Source: Natrononativus amylolyticus (GTDB lineage Archaea > Halobacteriota > Halobacteria > Halobacteriales > Natrialbaceae). From it: a DNA stretch of 64,000 nucleotides. Positions within the stretch are counted from its first letter, which is position 1. The number at the start of each line of letters is the position of its first letter. The notes under the pieces were generated by a model. That model saw only the letters and a program-made list of their open reading frames with translations, was not told where the DNA came from and made no database searches. The position numbers and the translations under genes were made by a program. Positions 17,547 through 26,374 of this stretch are shown here, piece by piece. The DNA lies in the NCBI RefSeq assembly GCF_024362525.1, contig NZ_CP101458.1, forward strand, positions 1,736,001 through 1,800,000, read 5' to 3'.

Positions 17547-18149
17547 TTACTCGAAGTGGTCCAGACACTTCTGGTACTCTTCGTCGACCTTGTCCCAGTT
17601 GACGACGTCGAAGAAGCCGTCGATGAAGCTGCCGCGGTCCGGGCCGTAGTCGTAGTAGTACGAGTGTTCCCAGACGTCACACGCGAGGATGGGGTGGGCA
17701 CCCCACAGCGCGTGAAGGTCGTGCTTGTCGACCGCGAGGTTGCGAAGCTGCTTCGCGACGGGGTCGTAGACCAGCAGCGCCCAGCCACCGGCGGCGGAGG
17801 CAGCGGCCTCGAACTCGCCCTTCCAGGCGTCGTAGGAGCCGAAGTCCTCCTCGATCCGGTCGGCGAGGTCGCCCTCGGGTTCGCCGCCGCCGTTTGGCGA
17901 CATGTTCTCCCAGAACAGCGTGTGGAGGTAGTGTCCACAGCCGTTGTGGGTGACGTTCTTCATGGCGCCGGCCGAAGAACCGTAGTCGCCGGACTCGCGG
18001 TTCTCCGCGAGGGTCTCCTCGGCGGAGTTGAGGCCGTTGACGTAGCCCTGGTGGTGCGTGTCGTGATGCCAGGTCACTACCTGCTCTGAGATCGCTGGCT
18101 CGAGTGCGTCGTAGTCGTATGGAAGCTCTGGAAGTTCGTGATCAGTCAT
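17547..18149 (-). CDS. sod: Superoxide dismutase (Fe/Mn family)
   Basis: 200 residues from ATG 18149, the length usual for the family. Metal ligands are visible: His in TWHHDTHHQGYVNGLN, His in CGHYLHTLFWENM, and the D-x-W-E-H signature as DVWEHSYYYDYG. GGAAS-like AAASAAGGWALLVYD and ALWG are also conserved. The enzyme converts superoxide to hydrogen peroxide and oxygen in the cytoplasm; haloarchaeal members are usually manganese enzymes. Its own promoter (AAAATTTAAC, minus strand) and a T6 terminator mark it as monocistronic. A longer frame to 18224 starts upstream of the TATA box and is rejected. Confidence 0.96.
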   Translation of the reverse strand: MTDHELPELPYDYDALEPAISEQVVTWHHDTHHQGYVNGLNSAEETLAENRESGDYGSSAGAMKNVTHNGCGHYLHTLFWENMSPNGGGEPEGDLADRIEEDFGSYDAWKGEFEAAASAAGGWALLVYDPVAKQLRNLAVDKHDLHALWGAHPILACDVWEHSYYYDYGPDRGSFIDGFFDVVNWDKVDEEYQKCLDHFE

Positions 18150-18185
18150 AAGTGAACACCTATGTCCCGTATCGACCGCTCTCCT

Positions 18186-18195
18186 GTTAAATTTT
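18186..18195 (-). promoter_or_regulatory. TATA box of sod
   Basis: Minus-strand AAAATTTAAC centred about 40 nt before the dismutase ATG predicts a transcript with a short leader of roughly 10-15 nt. Confidence 0.55.
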
Positions 18196-18346
18196 GAGGA
18201 GGGGAATGATACCGCGGCACACACGCGATGGTGTCGCGACGACGTTCCCTCCTCACTGGAGACCTCACGACGAGGCCGATGTTAAACCTTTCAGCGGCCG
18301 GTTTGGGAAACGACCCCGCCGACCAGCGTCGCGCCGCTCGCGAGGA

Positions 18347-18709
18347 CTACGAGAGCTCCTTGTGTCGAGCGTGCTCGAGCCACTCCTCGAGGGTCGGCTG
18401 GCTCCAGTACCGCACCGTTTCGCTCCGCGAGTCGTACTCGACGACCCCCAGATCCTCGAGCTTCGGCACGTGGACGTGACGAAGCGCCGTCATCACGTGA
18501 CGGCGATGATCGGCGGGGTCGTGTTCCGAGTTCTCTCTGGCGACGATGTACGAGCTCACATCGTCGATCGTTGCAACACCGTCGGAAACGTCGTGCAGAT
18601 AGTAGAGCGCGTAGCGGCGTCGCCGATCGGCGAGCGTGTCGAACACCACGTCCAGCGACGGCGCGGCCGTCGTCGTGGCGGACGCCGACTGTCGGTCGGT
18701 TTCACGCAT
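18347..18709 (-). CDS. Winged-helix protein (DUF7344-like)
   Basis: 120 residues from ATG 18709 (126 from 18727). The core reads VFDTLADRRRRYALYYLHD, then an acidic turn, RRHVMTALRHVHVPKLEDLGVVEYD and a C-terminal wing. This is the DUF7344 type of haloarchaeal winged helix (recalled family), a small DNA-binding regulator related in layout to ArsR-type repressors. There is no sensor domain or Cys pair. It stands alone between sod and the ribosomal operon on the same strand. The target is unknown; sod is the nearest candidate by position only. Confidence 0.75.
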   Translation of the reverse strand: MRETDRQSASATTTAAPSLDVVFDTLADRRRRYALYYLHDVSDGVATIDDVSSYIVARENSEHDPADHRRHVMTALRHVHVPKLEDLGVVEYDSRSETVRYWSQPTLEEWLEHARHKELS

Positions 18710-18890
18710 CCACTGACCACCTACCATTCGTTACCATTCGAAACCACCACGGGACTATACAGCAGCCGTCGCATTAGATGTTGCGGCTGACTATCATAAT
18801 CTCTCGTCGTCCGCTGCCACACAGCGGTCGCCGGTCGCGGAGGGGTGCAGACCGCAGAAGAAGCCGTCTATCGGAGACGGCGTGTCGACG

Positions 18891-19355
18891 TTACTCGTAC
18901 AGCCAGCCCGCGTCGTGCTGGTCGTAGTCGATCAGTTCGTCCTCGTCGAAGTGAATCGCGATCTCGCGCTCGTTCGCGCCCTCGTCCTCGTGGTCGGCCG
19001 CGTGGACGACGTTCCGACCGAGGTCGAGCGCGTAATCGCCGCGGATCGTTCCGGGGGCGGCCTCGAGCGGATCGGTCGCGCCGATCATCTGGCGGACCTG
19101 CCGCGTCGCATCTTGGCCCTCCCAGACCATCGGGACGACCGGTCCCGAGGTGATAAAGTCGATCAGGCCGTCGAAGAAGGGCTTGTCCTCGTGTTCGGCG
19201 TAGTGCTCTCTGGCCCGCTCCTCGGGCATGTTGATCACTTTGATGGCGACGAGTTTGAGGCCGCGGTCCTCGAGTCGCGAGACGACTTCGCCGACGAGCC
19301 CGCGCGCGAACGCGTCGGGCTTGACCATCACGAAGGTTCGCTCGTGGTCGCTCAT
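18891..19355 (-). CDS. ndk: Nucleoside diphosphate kinase
   Basis: 154 residues. [18 protein letters not shown] opens the ferredoxin-like fold. The active-site histidine is in [12 protein letters not shown], where the usual His-Gly-Ser-Asp becomes His-Ala-Ala-Asp, a form I know from haloarchaea. The enzyme balances nucleoside triphosphates by a ping-pong phospho-His reaction. It is the last gene of the L7Ae-S28e-L24e operon; its ATG overlaps the L24e stop (ATGA), so translation is coupled to ribosomal protein synthesis. Confidence 0.97.
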   Translation of the reverse strand: MSDHERTFVMVKPDAFARGLVGEVVSRLEDRGLKLVAIKVINMPEERAREHYAEHEDKPFFDGLIDFITSGPVVPMVWEGQDATRQVRQMIGATDPLEAAPGTIRGDYALDLGRNVVHAADHEDEGANEREIAIHFDEDELIDYDQHDAGWLYE

Positions 19356-19747
19356 TCTTCGTCGTCCTCGCTCTCGTCGTCAGCCGCCCCCTCGTCCTCG
19401 CGGACCTCGTCCTGTGGCTCGGTTTCGGCTTCGACCTGATCCGAGGTTTCGGATTCTTCGTCCTCGTCGAGTTCGGTCTCCTCGACGAGAGCCTCGTCCT
19501 CGTCAGCCTCGACCTGCTCGTCGACGTCCTGGGACTCCGCTGCGGGCGTCTCCGACTGCGCGGGCGTCTTGCCCCGGCGGCCCTCGGCGGTCCACTCGAG
19601 GTCGCGCGGTTCGCGCCCGAGTTCATAGTTCTTCTCCGCCTTCGAGTCGACGAAGTGGAGCACGGTGCCGTCGTTGCGGACGTACATGATGCCCGTTCCG
19701 GGCTCGATCTCCTCGCCCGTGTAGTCGCAGGTTCGCTTCTCGACCAT
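19352..19747 (-). CDS. rpl24e: Ribosomal protein L24e with acidic tail, zinc ligands mostly lost
   Basis: 131 residues. The first ~60 are the L24e fold ([30 protein letters not shown]). Most archaeal L24e proteins carry four zinc cysteines (C-x2-C and C-x3-C). Here CDYTG keeps one, and FVDSKAEKN replaces the second pair, so three of four are gone and zinc binding is not expected. A ~70-residue tail made mainly of Glu and Asp follows and is probably disordered. The protein belongs to the large ribosomal subunit near L3 and L14. It sits one base after S28e and overlaps ndk. Confidence 0.93.
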   Translation of the reverse strand: MVEKRTCDYTGEEIEPGTGIMYVRNDGTVLHFVDSKAEKNYELGREPRDLEWTAEGRRGKTPAQSETPAAESQDVDEQVEADEDEALVEETELDEDEESETSDQVEAETEPQDEVREDEGAADDESEDDEE

Positions 19748-19748
19748 C

Positions 19749-19973
19749 TTACTGTCCTCCGATGGAGTCGGCCTCGCGGGCGGTCTCGCGCAGCTGGAGG
19801 ATGTCCCCCTCGCGGACCGGCCCGAGGCAGTTCCGGGTGATGATGCGTCCCTGGTTCTCGCCTTCCTTGATCCGGCACTTGACCTGCATGGCTTCGCCGT
19901 GCATGCCGGTCTTGCCGACGACCTCGATGACTTCGGCGGGGGTCGAGCCGCTTTCTCCCTCTTCAGCGCTCAT
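19749..19973 (-). CDS. rps28e: Ribosomal protein S28e
   Basis: 74 residues, an S1-like OB fold of the small subunit. [36 protein letters not shown] and the C-terminal [11 protein letters not shown] are the conserved S28e segments. It sits 11 nt after L7Ae and directly before L24e in the usual archaeal order. GAGGTGA, about 8 nt before the ATG, is a good ribosome binding site within this operon. Confidence 0.97.
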   Translation of the reverse strand: MSAEEGESGSTPAEVIEVVGKTGMHGEAMQVKCRIKEGENQGRIITRNCLGPVREGDILQLRETAREADSIGGQ

Positions 19974-19984
19974 CCTGGGTCACC

Positions 19985-20347
19985 TCAGCTCAGGTCCTCG
20001 ACCTTGCTCGCGATGTCCTCGACGTCGTCGGAGGCCTCGCCGGCGTCGACGATCGCGGCCGCCGCGGAGCCGACCTCGAGGCCGGCGGCGTGGCCGACGT
20101 CGTCCTGGGTCTCGACGAAGACGACGGAGATACCCTTCTCCTCTGCCAGCTCGGGGAGGTGCATCACGATCTCCTCGGGCGTGACGTCCTCGGCGACGTA
20201 GACCAGATCGGCGTTGCCGCGCTCGATCGCTTTGGTCGTCTCGTTGGTTCCTTTCTTTACGGTTCCGGTGTCTCGTGCGACCTCGAGGGCCTCGAGGGCG
20301 TCCTCGGCGAGGTCGGCTGGGGTTTCTGTAGTTACGTAAACTGCCAT
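19985..20347 (-). CDS. rpl7ae: Ribosomal protein L7Ae
   Basis: 120 residues. [26 protein letters not shown] is split here by motif: the [12 protein letters not shown]-contact loop and the AEDVTP segment are diagnostic. L7Ae binds kink-turns in 23S rRNA, box C/D and H/ACA guide RNAs and RNase P. GGAGAGGTGAAC precedes the ATG as a strong ribosome binding site. It is the first gene of the L7Ae-S28e-L24e-Ndk operon and follows a leader of about 120 nt. Confidence 0.97.
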   Translation of the reverse strand: MAVYVTTETPADLAEDALEALEVARDTGTVKKGTNETTKAIERGNADLVYVAEDVTPEEIVMHLPELAEEKGISVVFVETQDDVGHAAGLEVGSAAAAIVDAGEASDDVEDIASKVEDLS

Positions 20348-20664
20348 TGGTTGTTCACCTCTCCTACGCGTGGGCTCGCGCTCCCCTGCCGTCCGGACGG
20401 CGTCCGGGCCGGGCGTTTCCGGCGGAGATCCTGTGAGGCTAGGAGCATCATCAACCCCGCGCAGGGTGTACGACCCAGTAGCGGTGCCCTCCTTAAAAGC
20501 GTGTTCAAATGTGCCCCAGCGTGGGAGCCCGGCACACGCACGCCTGCTTGCGGTGTAACCTGCATGACGACTCGGTTCGGACCCCGCGGCCGGAACGCTC
20601 GGCCGACGGCCCGGTCCCGCCCCGAAACGGGCAGTATTACGGCGACCGTCCCGTAGAACGCGGT
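20348..20664. other. Divergent control region between rpl7ae and tmcA
   Basis: 317 nt with no gene. Minus-strand CTTTTAAGG at ~20491-20500 is the probable TATA box of the L7Ae operon, which implies a ~120-nt leader. That leader contains a perfect 14-nt palindrome GCCGTCCGGACGGC at 20388-20401 and a GC-rich segment beside it. On the plus strand AGTATTAC at 20633-20640 is the tmcA TATA box. A short frame on the plus strand from 20509 continues into tmcA but starts upstream of that box. Confidence 0.55.
20633..20640 (+). promoter_or_regulatory. TATA box of tmcA
   Basis: AGTATTAC lies 25-32 nt before ATG 20665, predicting a leaderless transcript and supporting that start over the longer frame. 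Confidence 0.5.
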
Positions 20665-22950
20665 ATGAACGTCGCCGAACTCGCGGTCACGCTTCGCCGG
20701 GAGGCAGTCACGACCGACGAACGACGGGGGCTCGTTCTCGCCGGCGACCGGGAGCGCGCCTACCGGCGCCTCGAGTCGGCTCTCGAGGCCCTCGAGGTGC
20801 CCATCTCCGCGACGACGCTCGTCGGTCCCGACGACCGGCTTCGCTGCGAACACCTCCCGCAGTCCAGCGCGAGCCGCCTGCTCGGGACGACCCGCGAGGT
20901 CGTCGTCGTCGACGCCCACCGGGAACTGCGCCCGAATGCGCTGGGGAAAGTCGTCGGGAGCGTCGACGGCGGCGGCCTGCTGGTCCTCCTCGTCCCGCCG
21001 CTCGAGTCCTGGCCCGACCGCCGCGACGGGTTCGACGAGTCGCTGGCGGTGCCGCCGTTCTCCCTCGAGGACGTCACCGGCCGGTTCCGGGAGCGGCTGG
21101 TCGAGACGCTCCGCGCCCACCGCGGGGTCGCCGTCGTCGACCTCGAGACCGGAACCGTCGAGGACGACGGGTTGACGCAGCCGGCGCCGGCGTGCCGGCG
21201 CGAAGCCGACCGGTCGTCCGATCGCGCGCGCGGTGCCCGATTTCCGCGGGGCGCCTACGAGGCGTGTTACACCGCCGACCAGGCCGAGGCGGTCGCCGCC
21301 CTCGAGGCGCTGGCTGCCCCCGACGCTCACTCGCGGGCCGTCGTTCTCGAGTCCGACCGCGGGCGCGGCAAGTCGAGCGCGGCGGGGCTGGCAGCGGGCG
21401 CGCTCGCCGCCGCCGGGAGGGACGTGCTCGTCACCGCCCCGAGCGCGCGAAACGCCGCCGAACTGTTCGCCCGCGCCCGCGAACTCCTCGAGACGCTCGA
21501 GACCGACGTCGCGGCCGGAGACCGGACTCACGCGCCGACCCTCGAGACGACGAGCGGCGGGTCGATCCGCTTTCTCGAGCCCGCCGCGGTCGCCGAGCGG
21601 CTGGCGGAGCGCGACGGCGACTCGGACGAGCTCGTCGTCGTCGACGAGGCCGCCGCGCTCCCGGTTCGCGTCCTCGAGTCGTTCCTCTCGGCGCCGCGAA
21701 TCGCCTTCGCCACGACGGTCCACGGCTACGAGGGCGCCGGCCGCGGCTTCTCCGTGCGGTTTCGGGACCGGCTCGTAGAGAGCGACCACGACGTCACGGA
21801 CGTCACGCTCGCCGACCCGATCCGGTACGCCGGCGGTGATCCGCTCGAAGTGTGGGCCTTCCGCGCGCTCCTGCTCGACGCGCGCCCGCCCGTCGACTCG
21901 CTGGTCGCCGACGCCACGCCCGAATCAGTCACCTACCGGCGACTCGAACCGGCCGACCTGCTCGCAGACGAGACCCTGCTCCGGGAGGCGTTCGGTCTGC
22001 TCGTGCTGGCTCACTACCGCACAGAGCCCGCCGACCTCGCACGGCTGCTGGACGCGCCGAACCTCGAGGCTCGGGCGCTCTGTCACGACGGCCGCGTCGC
22101 GAGCGTCGCCCTGCTGGCCCGTGAGGGGAACCTCTCGGCCGAGGACCGCGCGATGATGTACGAGGGCGGGCGCATCCGGGGGAACATGCTCCCGGACGTG
22201 CTCACGAGCCAGCTGCGCGACGAGTCGGCGGGCGAACTCGCCGGATTGCGAATCGTCCGGATCGCGACCCACCACGCGGTACGGTCGCGCGGACTGGGTT
22301 CGCGGCTGCTCGAGGAAATCGCGGAGGAGTTCGCCCCCCAACTCGACTGGCTGGGAACTGGCTTCGGCGCGACGCCCGGCCTCCTCGAGTTCTGGCGCGA
22401 GAACGGCTACGCGACGATCCACGTCTCGACGACGCGAAACGACGCCAGCGGCGAGTACTCCGCGCTCATGTGTCGGCCGACGAGCGACGAGGGCCGCGCC
22501 CTCCGCGACCGCCACGCGAGGTGGTTCGCTGGGCGGTTCGCCGCCGTCAGTTCGGACGCGCTCGCCGACCTCGAGCCCGACGTCGTCCGCGCGGCGCTCC
22601 GGAGCGTCGACGCGCTCCCGCCGCTGTCGCTGTCGGACCGGGAGTGGCGCGTCGTCGCCGGAGCGGCCTACGGCCCCGGACTGTTCGACGTCGACCCGGG
22701 GCCGTTTCGCCGGCTGGTCGTCCGGTTTCTCGTCGAGAGGCCCGGGGGAGTCACGCTCGCAGACCGCGAGCAACGACTGCTCGTCGCCCGCTGTCTCCAG
22801 GGGCGGCCGTGGCCGGCGGTTGCGGACGACCTCGAGTACCACTCCGCGAGCCAGTGCATGCGGTCGTTCGGCGACGCGCTCGTCCCGCTGGTCGACCACT
22901 ACGGCGGTGACGTCGCCCGTGCGGAGCGCGAGCGGTTTTTCGACGGCTGA
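20665..22950 (+). CDS. tmcA: tRNA(Met) cytidine acetyltransferase TmcA
   Basis: 761 residues. Order: N-terminal DUF1726-like domain (~1-190), RNA helicase-like ATPase module with Walker [11 protein letters not shown] (~230) and Walker [12 protein letters not shown], then a GNAT acetyltransferase domain (~470-620) with [20 protein letters not shown] as the acetyl-CoA site, and a C-terminal tRNA-binding region. The family uses acetyl-CoA and ATP to form N4-acetylcytidine, in bacteria at C34 of elongator tRNA-Met; archaeal members can acetylate more widely. It is monocistronic and divergent from the L7Ae operon. Confidence 0.94.
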   Translation: MNVAELAVTLRREAVTTDERRGLVLAGDRERAYRRLESALEALEVPISATTLVGPDDRLRCEHLPQSSASRLLGTTREVVVVDAHRELRPNALGKVVGSVDGGGLLVLLVPPLESWPDRRDGFDESLAVPPFSLEDVTGRFRERLVETLRAHRGVAVVDLETGTVEDDGLTQPAPACRREADRSSDRARGARFPRGAYEACYTADQAEAVAALEALAAPDAHSRAVVLESDRGRGKSSAAGLAAGALAAAGRDVLVTAPSARNAAELFARARELLETLETDVAAGDRTHAPTLETTSGGSIRFLEPAAVAERLAERDGDSDELVVVDEAAALPVRVLESFLSAPRIAFATTVHGYEGAGRGFSVRFRDRLVESDHDVTDVTLADPIRYAGGDPLEVWAFRALLLDARPPVDSLVADATPESVTYRRLEPADLLADETLLREAFGLLVLAHYRTEPADLARLLDAPNLEARALCHDGRVASVALLAREGNLSAEDRAMMYEGGRIRGNMLPDVLTSQLRDESAGELAGLRIVRIATHHAVRSRGLGSRLLEEIAEEFAPQLDWLGTGFGATPGLLEFWRENGYATIHVSTTRNDASGEYSALMCRPTSDEGRALRDRHARWFAGRFAAVSSDALADLEPDVVRAALRSVDALPPLSLSDREWRVVAGAAYGPGLFDVDPGPFRRLVVRFLVERPGGVTLADREQRLLVARCLQGRPWPAVADDLEYHSASQCMRSFGDALVPLVDHYGGDVARAERERFFDG

Positions 22951-22979
22951 GTCCCCAGAACCGGCTACCGACTCTGCAG

Positions 22980-23714
22980 CTACGTGAACGGTCGCCGGAG
23001 GACTCGCTCAGGTAACAGCGCGAGCAGCCACGCGACGAGCCGCCAGCGCCGCGTGACGTAGACGTGCTCTCGGCGAGCGTCGATCGCCCGAACGATCTGT
23101 TCTGCGGCCGTCTCCGGCGAGCACATCCAGAACTCACCCGCCGCGAGGTCGGTGTCCACGTACCCGGGTTCGACGGTGGTGATCGCGATCTCGCTCTCGC
23201 GGCCGGCCTGACGGTAGCGCAGCCCCTCGAGGTACGTCGAGACGAACGCCTTCGAGGCGTTGTACGCGGGGGCGACGCCGTTTCCGAACACCGAGGCCAC
23301 CGAGGAGATCCCCACGAGGTGGCCCGACCCGCGGCGTTCGAAGTGTGCGAGTGCCGCCGTCGAGATCGCCGCGAAGCCGCAGACGTTGACGGCGATCGTC
23401 TCCCGCTCGGGGCCCCACTCGAGGTCGCGGTTCGCGGGACCGACCCCGGCGCTGATGACGACGAGGTCGACCGAGTCCATCGTTTCGCAGAGATCGTCGA
23501 ACGTCTCGCGCGCCCGCTGGGTGACCGCAACGTCCATCGCCGCGACGTACGCGTCCGTCGGCAGGTCGACCGCGATCTCCCGCAGCCGCTCGACTCGGCG
23601 GGCGGTGAGCCCGACCGCGTACCCCTCATCGGCGAGCGCCCGGGCCACCGCCTCGCCGATCCCGGAGGAGGCGCCGACGACGATCGCCCCGCATCGATCG
23701 GAGTCGTCTTTCAT
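22980..23714 (-). CDS. Short-chain dehydrogenase/reductase
   Basis: 244 residues from ATG 23714. The Rossmann glycine motif is GASSGIGEAVA near residue 14, NAG is replaced by ISAGVG, and the catalytic Ser-x12-Tyr-x3-Lys is met by ISSVAS ... YNASKAF. PGYVDT is the usual segment after the active site. A hydrophobic, basic C-terminus (RLVAWLLALLPERVLRRPF) suggests membrane association, as in SDRs acting on lipids. The substrate is unknown. The frame extends upstream on the minus strand, but that part is antisense to the DUF456 gene. Confidence 0.88.
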   Translation of the reverse strand: MKDDSDRCGAIVVGASSGIGEAVARALADEGYAVGLTARRVERLREIAVDLPTDAYVAAMDVAVTQRARETFDDLCETMDSVDLVVISAGVGPANRDLEWGPERETIAVNVCGFAAISTAALAHFERRGSGHLVGISSVASVFGNGVAPAYNASKAFVSTYLEGLRYRQAGRESEIAITTVEPGYVDTDLAAGEFWMCSPETAAEQIVRAIDARREHVYVTRRWRLVAWLLALLPERVLRRPFT

Positions 23715-23831
23715 GCTCGGTTCGTTCGGCGCCAGGGACGTAACGGTAGGGATCGGGCTCGAACTGACGGAGCGGCGCCCGTCGCCCGCGGAGGCGGTAC
23801 GCCTTTGCTCCGACATACCTTCAGGGCGGGT

Positions 23832-24317
23832 ATGGTCGATGCGATTTCGCTGCTCGCCGTGGCGCTGCTCGTCGGCGGCGTCGCCGGGACCCTGGTGCCG
23901 CTCGTCCCCGGCGGCCTCCTCTCGCTCTCGGGGGTGTACCTCTACTGGTGGCACTCCGGCTTCGCCGAGCCGGGGCTCCTCGCGCTCGCCGTCTTCACCC
24001 TCCTCGGAGTGCTCACGGTCGTCACCGAGTTCTTCGGCGGCGCGGCCTCGGCCCGGTTCGGCGGGGCCTCCTGGCAGACGACCGCGGTCGCCGCCGCCGT
24101 CGGCATCGCGCTCATGCTCGTCACCGGTCCACTCGGGTTGCTCGTCGGCCTGTTCGGAACCGTCTTCGTCCTCGAGTTCGTCCGAAACGGCGACGTCAAC
24201 CAGAGCACCCGGTCTGCGGTGTACGCGACCGTCGGCGTCCTCGCGTCGACGGCCGCGCAGTTCCTGTTCACGGCGACGATCCTCGTCGGGTTCCTCGTCA
24301 CGGTTTTCCTGCTGTAG
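23832..24317 (+). CDS. DUF456 family membrane protein
   Basis: 161 residues, almost entirely hydrophobic with four or five predicted helices. The start MVDAISLLAVALLVGGVAGTLVPLVPGG is split by a conserved LVPLVPGG turn that marks DUF456 proteins. These small membrane proteins are widespread in bacteria and archaea and have no known activity. FFGGAASARFGGASWQT resembles a Gly-rich, glycine-zipper cytoplasmic loop. It lies divergently from the SDR gene, with a short Cys-rich gene 51 nt downstream on the same strand. Confidence 0.85.
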   Translation: MVDAISLLAVALLVGGVAGTLVPLVPGGLLSLSGVYLYWWHSGFAEPGLLALAVFTLLGVLTVVTEFFGGAASARFGGASWQTTAVAAAVGIALMLVTGPLGLLVGLFGTVFVLEFVRNGDVNQSTRSAVYATVGVLASTAAQFLFTATILVGFLVTVFLL

Positions 24318-24368
24318 ATCGCTCGAGGAGCCCAAAAGATTGTATTCCGCGCCGCCGTCGGCTCTCGT

Positions 24369-24545
24369 ATGACCTGTTCGGAGGAGGACTGCGACCGACC
24401 CGCCGCCGTCGAACTCCACATCCCGTGGGACGACAATCGGTTCGTCTGTGCGGCCCACGCCCGCGTTCTCGGCCGACGGGACGGCGTCGTCGCCGATCCG
24501 CTGCCGGACAGCGCCGAGTCGTTGCTCGAGCGCGATCCGGACTGA
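24369..24545 (+). CDS. 58-residue Cys-rich protein, probable zinc site
   Basis: A 59-codon frame, ATG 24369 to TGA 24545, with coding-like third-position GC. The protein reads MTCSEEDCDRPAAVELH at its start and FVCAAHARVLG in the middle. The C-x4-C and C-x2-H pairs, about 25 residues apart, could make a single zinc knuckle. It follows the DUF456 gene by 51 nt on the same strand and converges with gltX. I do not recognise the family; small proteins of this type are common in haloarchaea and often missed in annotation. Confidence 0.65.
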   Translation: MTCSEEDCDRPAAVELHIPWDDNRFVCAAHARVLGRRDGVVADPLPDSAESLLERDPD

Positions 24546-24575
24546 ACACGTCCCAAAACCGCGGAGTCGCCCGAC

Positions 24576-26294
24576 TCAGGGGTGGGCGTAGTAGACGACC
24601 GTCTCGTCGCCCTCGTGGCGGTCTACTCTGACGAATCCGACGCGCTCGAACTGCACGAGGTCGTCGGGTGCAAGGTCGGCCACGCCCGGTTCGGCGCGCC
24701 CGGAGACGTCCCCGTCCATCGTACGCATCCGGACGGGGACGCTCTCCGCAGCCGGAACCCAGTGGACGACGTCGACGTCACCCTCGCGGACGACGTCGAT
24801 GTCGTCGCCGGTGTACTGGAGCGCGTCGCGGGTGTAGAGGAAACAGCCCAGCCCCTTCAACCAGATGCGTGACTCCCGCTGCGGGAGGTCGCCCTCCTCG
24901 AGCCGGACCGCATCGCCGACCGGAATCTCCCGCACGCCGCGTTCCTCGTGGTTGGGGTGCAGCGGCGGGGTCGCCTCCTCGGGCGGGCTCCCCGCCAGCG
25001 CCACCTCGACGCCCTCGCGGACGAAAAAGCGCCGGTCGGTCTCCTCGTCGACGAGGTCGCGGTTGTTCGCGTAGATCGAACTCATCGCCAGGTCGACGTC
25101 GCTGGTCGAGGTGCCGAGACCGACCATCGACTCGGTGATCGCCTCGCCGCGGATCCCCCGCCGCTCGAGACTTGCGAGCGTCGGCGCCCGCGGGTCGTCC
25201 CAGCCGTCGAGTTCGCCCGCGTCGATCAGCTCCTTGATCCGGGAGGTGCTCATCTTCACGTCGTAGGCGTCGATCTGGACGTGGCCCCAGTGGACGACCT
25301 CCGGATACTCCCAGCCGAAGTACTCGTAGAGGAACCGCTGGCGCTTCGCCGAGTCCTGGAGGTCGATGCCGCGGATGATGTGGGTGATCCCCACGAGGTG
25401 GTCGTCGATCGCCGACTGGAAGTCGAGCATCGGCCAGCACCGGAAGTCGGCGGCCTCCTCGCGCGGGTGGGGCGTGTCGATCATCCGGAACGCGACCCAG
25501 TCCCGGAGCGCGGGGTTCTTGTGCTCGATGTCCGTCTTCACCCGCAGCACCATCTCGCCGCTGTCGTAGACGCCCGCGACCATGTTCTCGAACTCGTCGA
25601 GCACCGTCTCCGGGTCCTTCTCGCGGTGCGGGCAGGGCTCGCCGCTGTTTTTCAGCTCGCTAAACTGCTCGCCGGAACACGAGCAGGTGTAGGCCCCGCC
25701 CACGTCGATCAGTTTTCGGGCGTGGTCGTAGTAGATCTCGAGGCGATCGCTCGCTTTGAACGTCGCGTCGGCCTCGAAGCCGAGGTACTCGACGGCGCCG
25801 AGGATCGCGTCGTACGCCTCGAGATCCGGTCGCTTCGTTTCGGGGTCGGTGTCGTCGAACCGGACGCAGAACCAGCCGTCGTAGCGCTCCTTGTACGTGC
25901 CGATCACGGCGGGCATCCGGGCGTGGCCGATGTGCCACGGCCCGTTGGGGTTCGGCGCACAGCGCATCCGGATCTCGTCGTACTCCTCGGCGTTGGGCAG
26001 GTCCGGCAGGTCGTGGTCGTCGCCCTCGTCCTCGGCCTCGAGTTCCGCCAGCGCCTCGGGTGCGAGCGCCGCCAGCCGCTCGCGGCGCTCGAGGTGATCG
26101 AGGTCGTTGACCTCGCCGACGACGCCGCCGACGATTCCCGGCACCGCGTCGGCGTGTTCGCGAAACGCCGGGTTCTCGCCCATCAGCGGCCCCATCACGG
26201 CGCCGACGTCGGCATCGCTCTCGTGTTTGACGGCGTTCAACAGCGCGTGTTTCTCCGCCTCACGCTCGACGCGCTCGCGTAACTCGTCGTTCAT
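24576..26294 (-). CDS. gltX: Glutamyl-tRNA synthetase (archaeal type)
   Basis: 572 residues. An archaeal N-terminal extension (~100 residues) precedes the class I catalytic core. The HIGH motif is PNGPWHIGHAR, the KMSKS motif is VKMSTSRI, and a zinc-like CSCSGEQF ... CPHREK insertion lies between them. A GlnRS-like beta-barrel anticodon-binding region forms the C-terminus. It charges tRNA-Glu, and in archaea usually also tRNA-Gln, with the Gln step then corrected by GatDE (established for the group). It lies downstream of the polyprenyl synthase gene across 80 nt that include a T5 tract. Confidence 0.96.
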   Translation of the reverse strand: MNDELRERVEREAEKHALLNAVKHESDADVGAVMGPLMGENPAFREHADAVPGIVGGVVGEVNDLDHLERRERLAALAPEALAELEAEDEGDDHDLPDLPNAEEYDEIRMRCAPNPNGPWHIGHARMPAVIGTYKERYDGWFCVRFDDTDPETKRPDLEAYDAILGAVEYLGFEADATFKASDRLEIYYDHARKLIDVGGAYTCSCSGEQFSELKNSGEPCPHREKDPETVLDEFENMVAGVYDSGEMVLRVKTDIEHKNPALRDWVAFRMIDTPHPREEAADFRCWPMLDFQSAIDDHLVGITHIIRGIDLQDSAKRQRFLYEYFGWEYPEVVHWGHVQIDAYDVKMSTSRIKELIDAGELDGWDDPRAPTLASLERRGIRGEAITESMVGLGTSTSDVDLAMSSIYANNRDLVDEETDRRFFVREGVEVALAGSPPEEATPPLHPNHEERGVREIPVGDAVRLEEGDLPQRESRIWLKGLGCFLYTRDALQYTGDDIDVVREGDVDVVHWVPAAESVPVRMRTMDGDVSGRAEPGVADLAPDDLVQFERVGFVRVDRHEGDETVVYYAHP

Positions 26295-26374
26295 TGCCGA
26301 GAGCTTTTTCGCGCCCGTTCAAAACTGCCGCGGTGTCGCGCCGGCTCGGTTCCGCAAAAATACCCGTCGTCGGC

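Noticed and set aside
20332-21789. 485-codon minus-strand frame across the L7Ae/tmcA control region
   Set aside because: Overlaps the tmcA coding strand and both promoters; repetitive Arg/Gly/Val composition typical of shadow frames.
24948-26282. 444-codon open frame on the plus strand
   Set aside because: Antisense shadow of gltX, low complexity in Arg, Val and Asp, no family resemblance.
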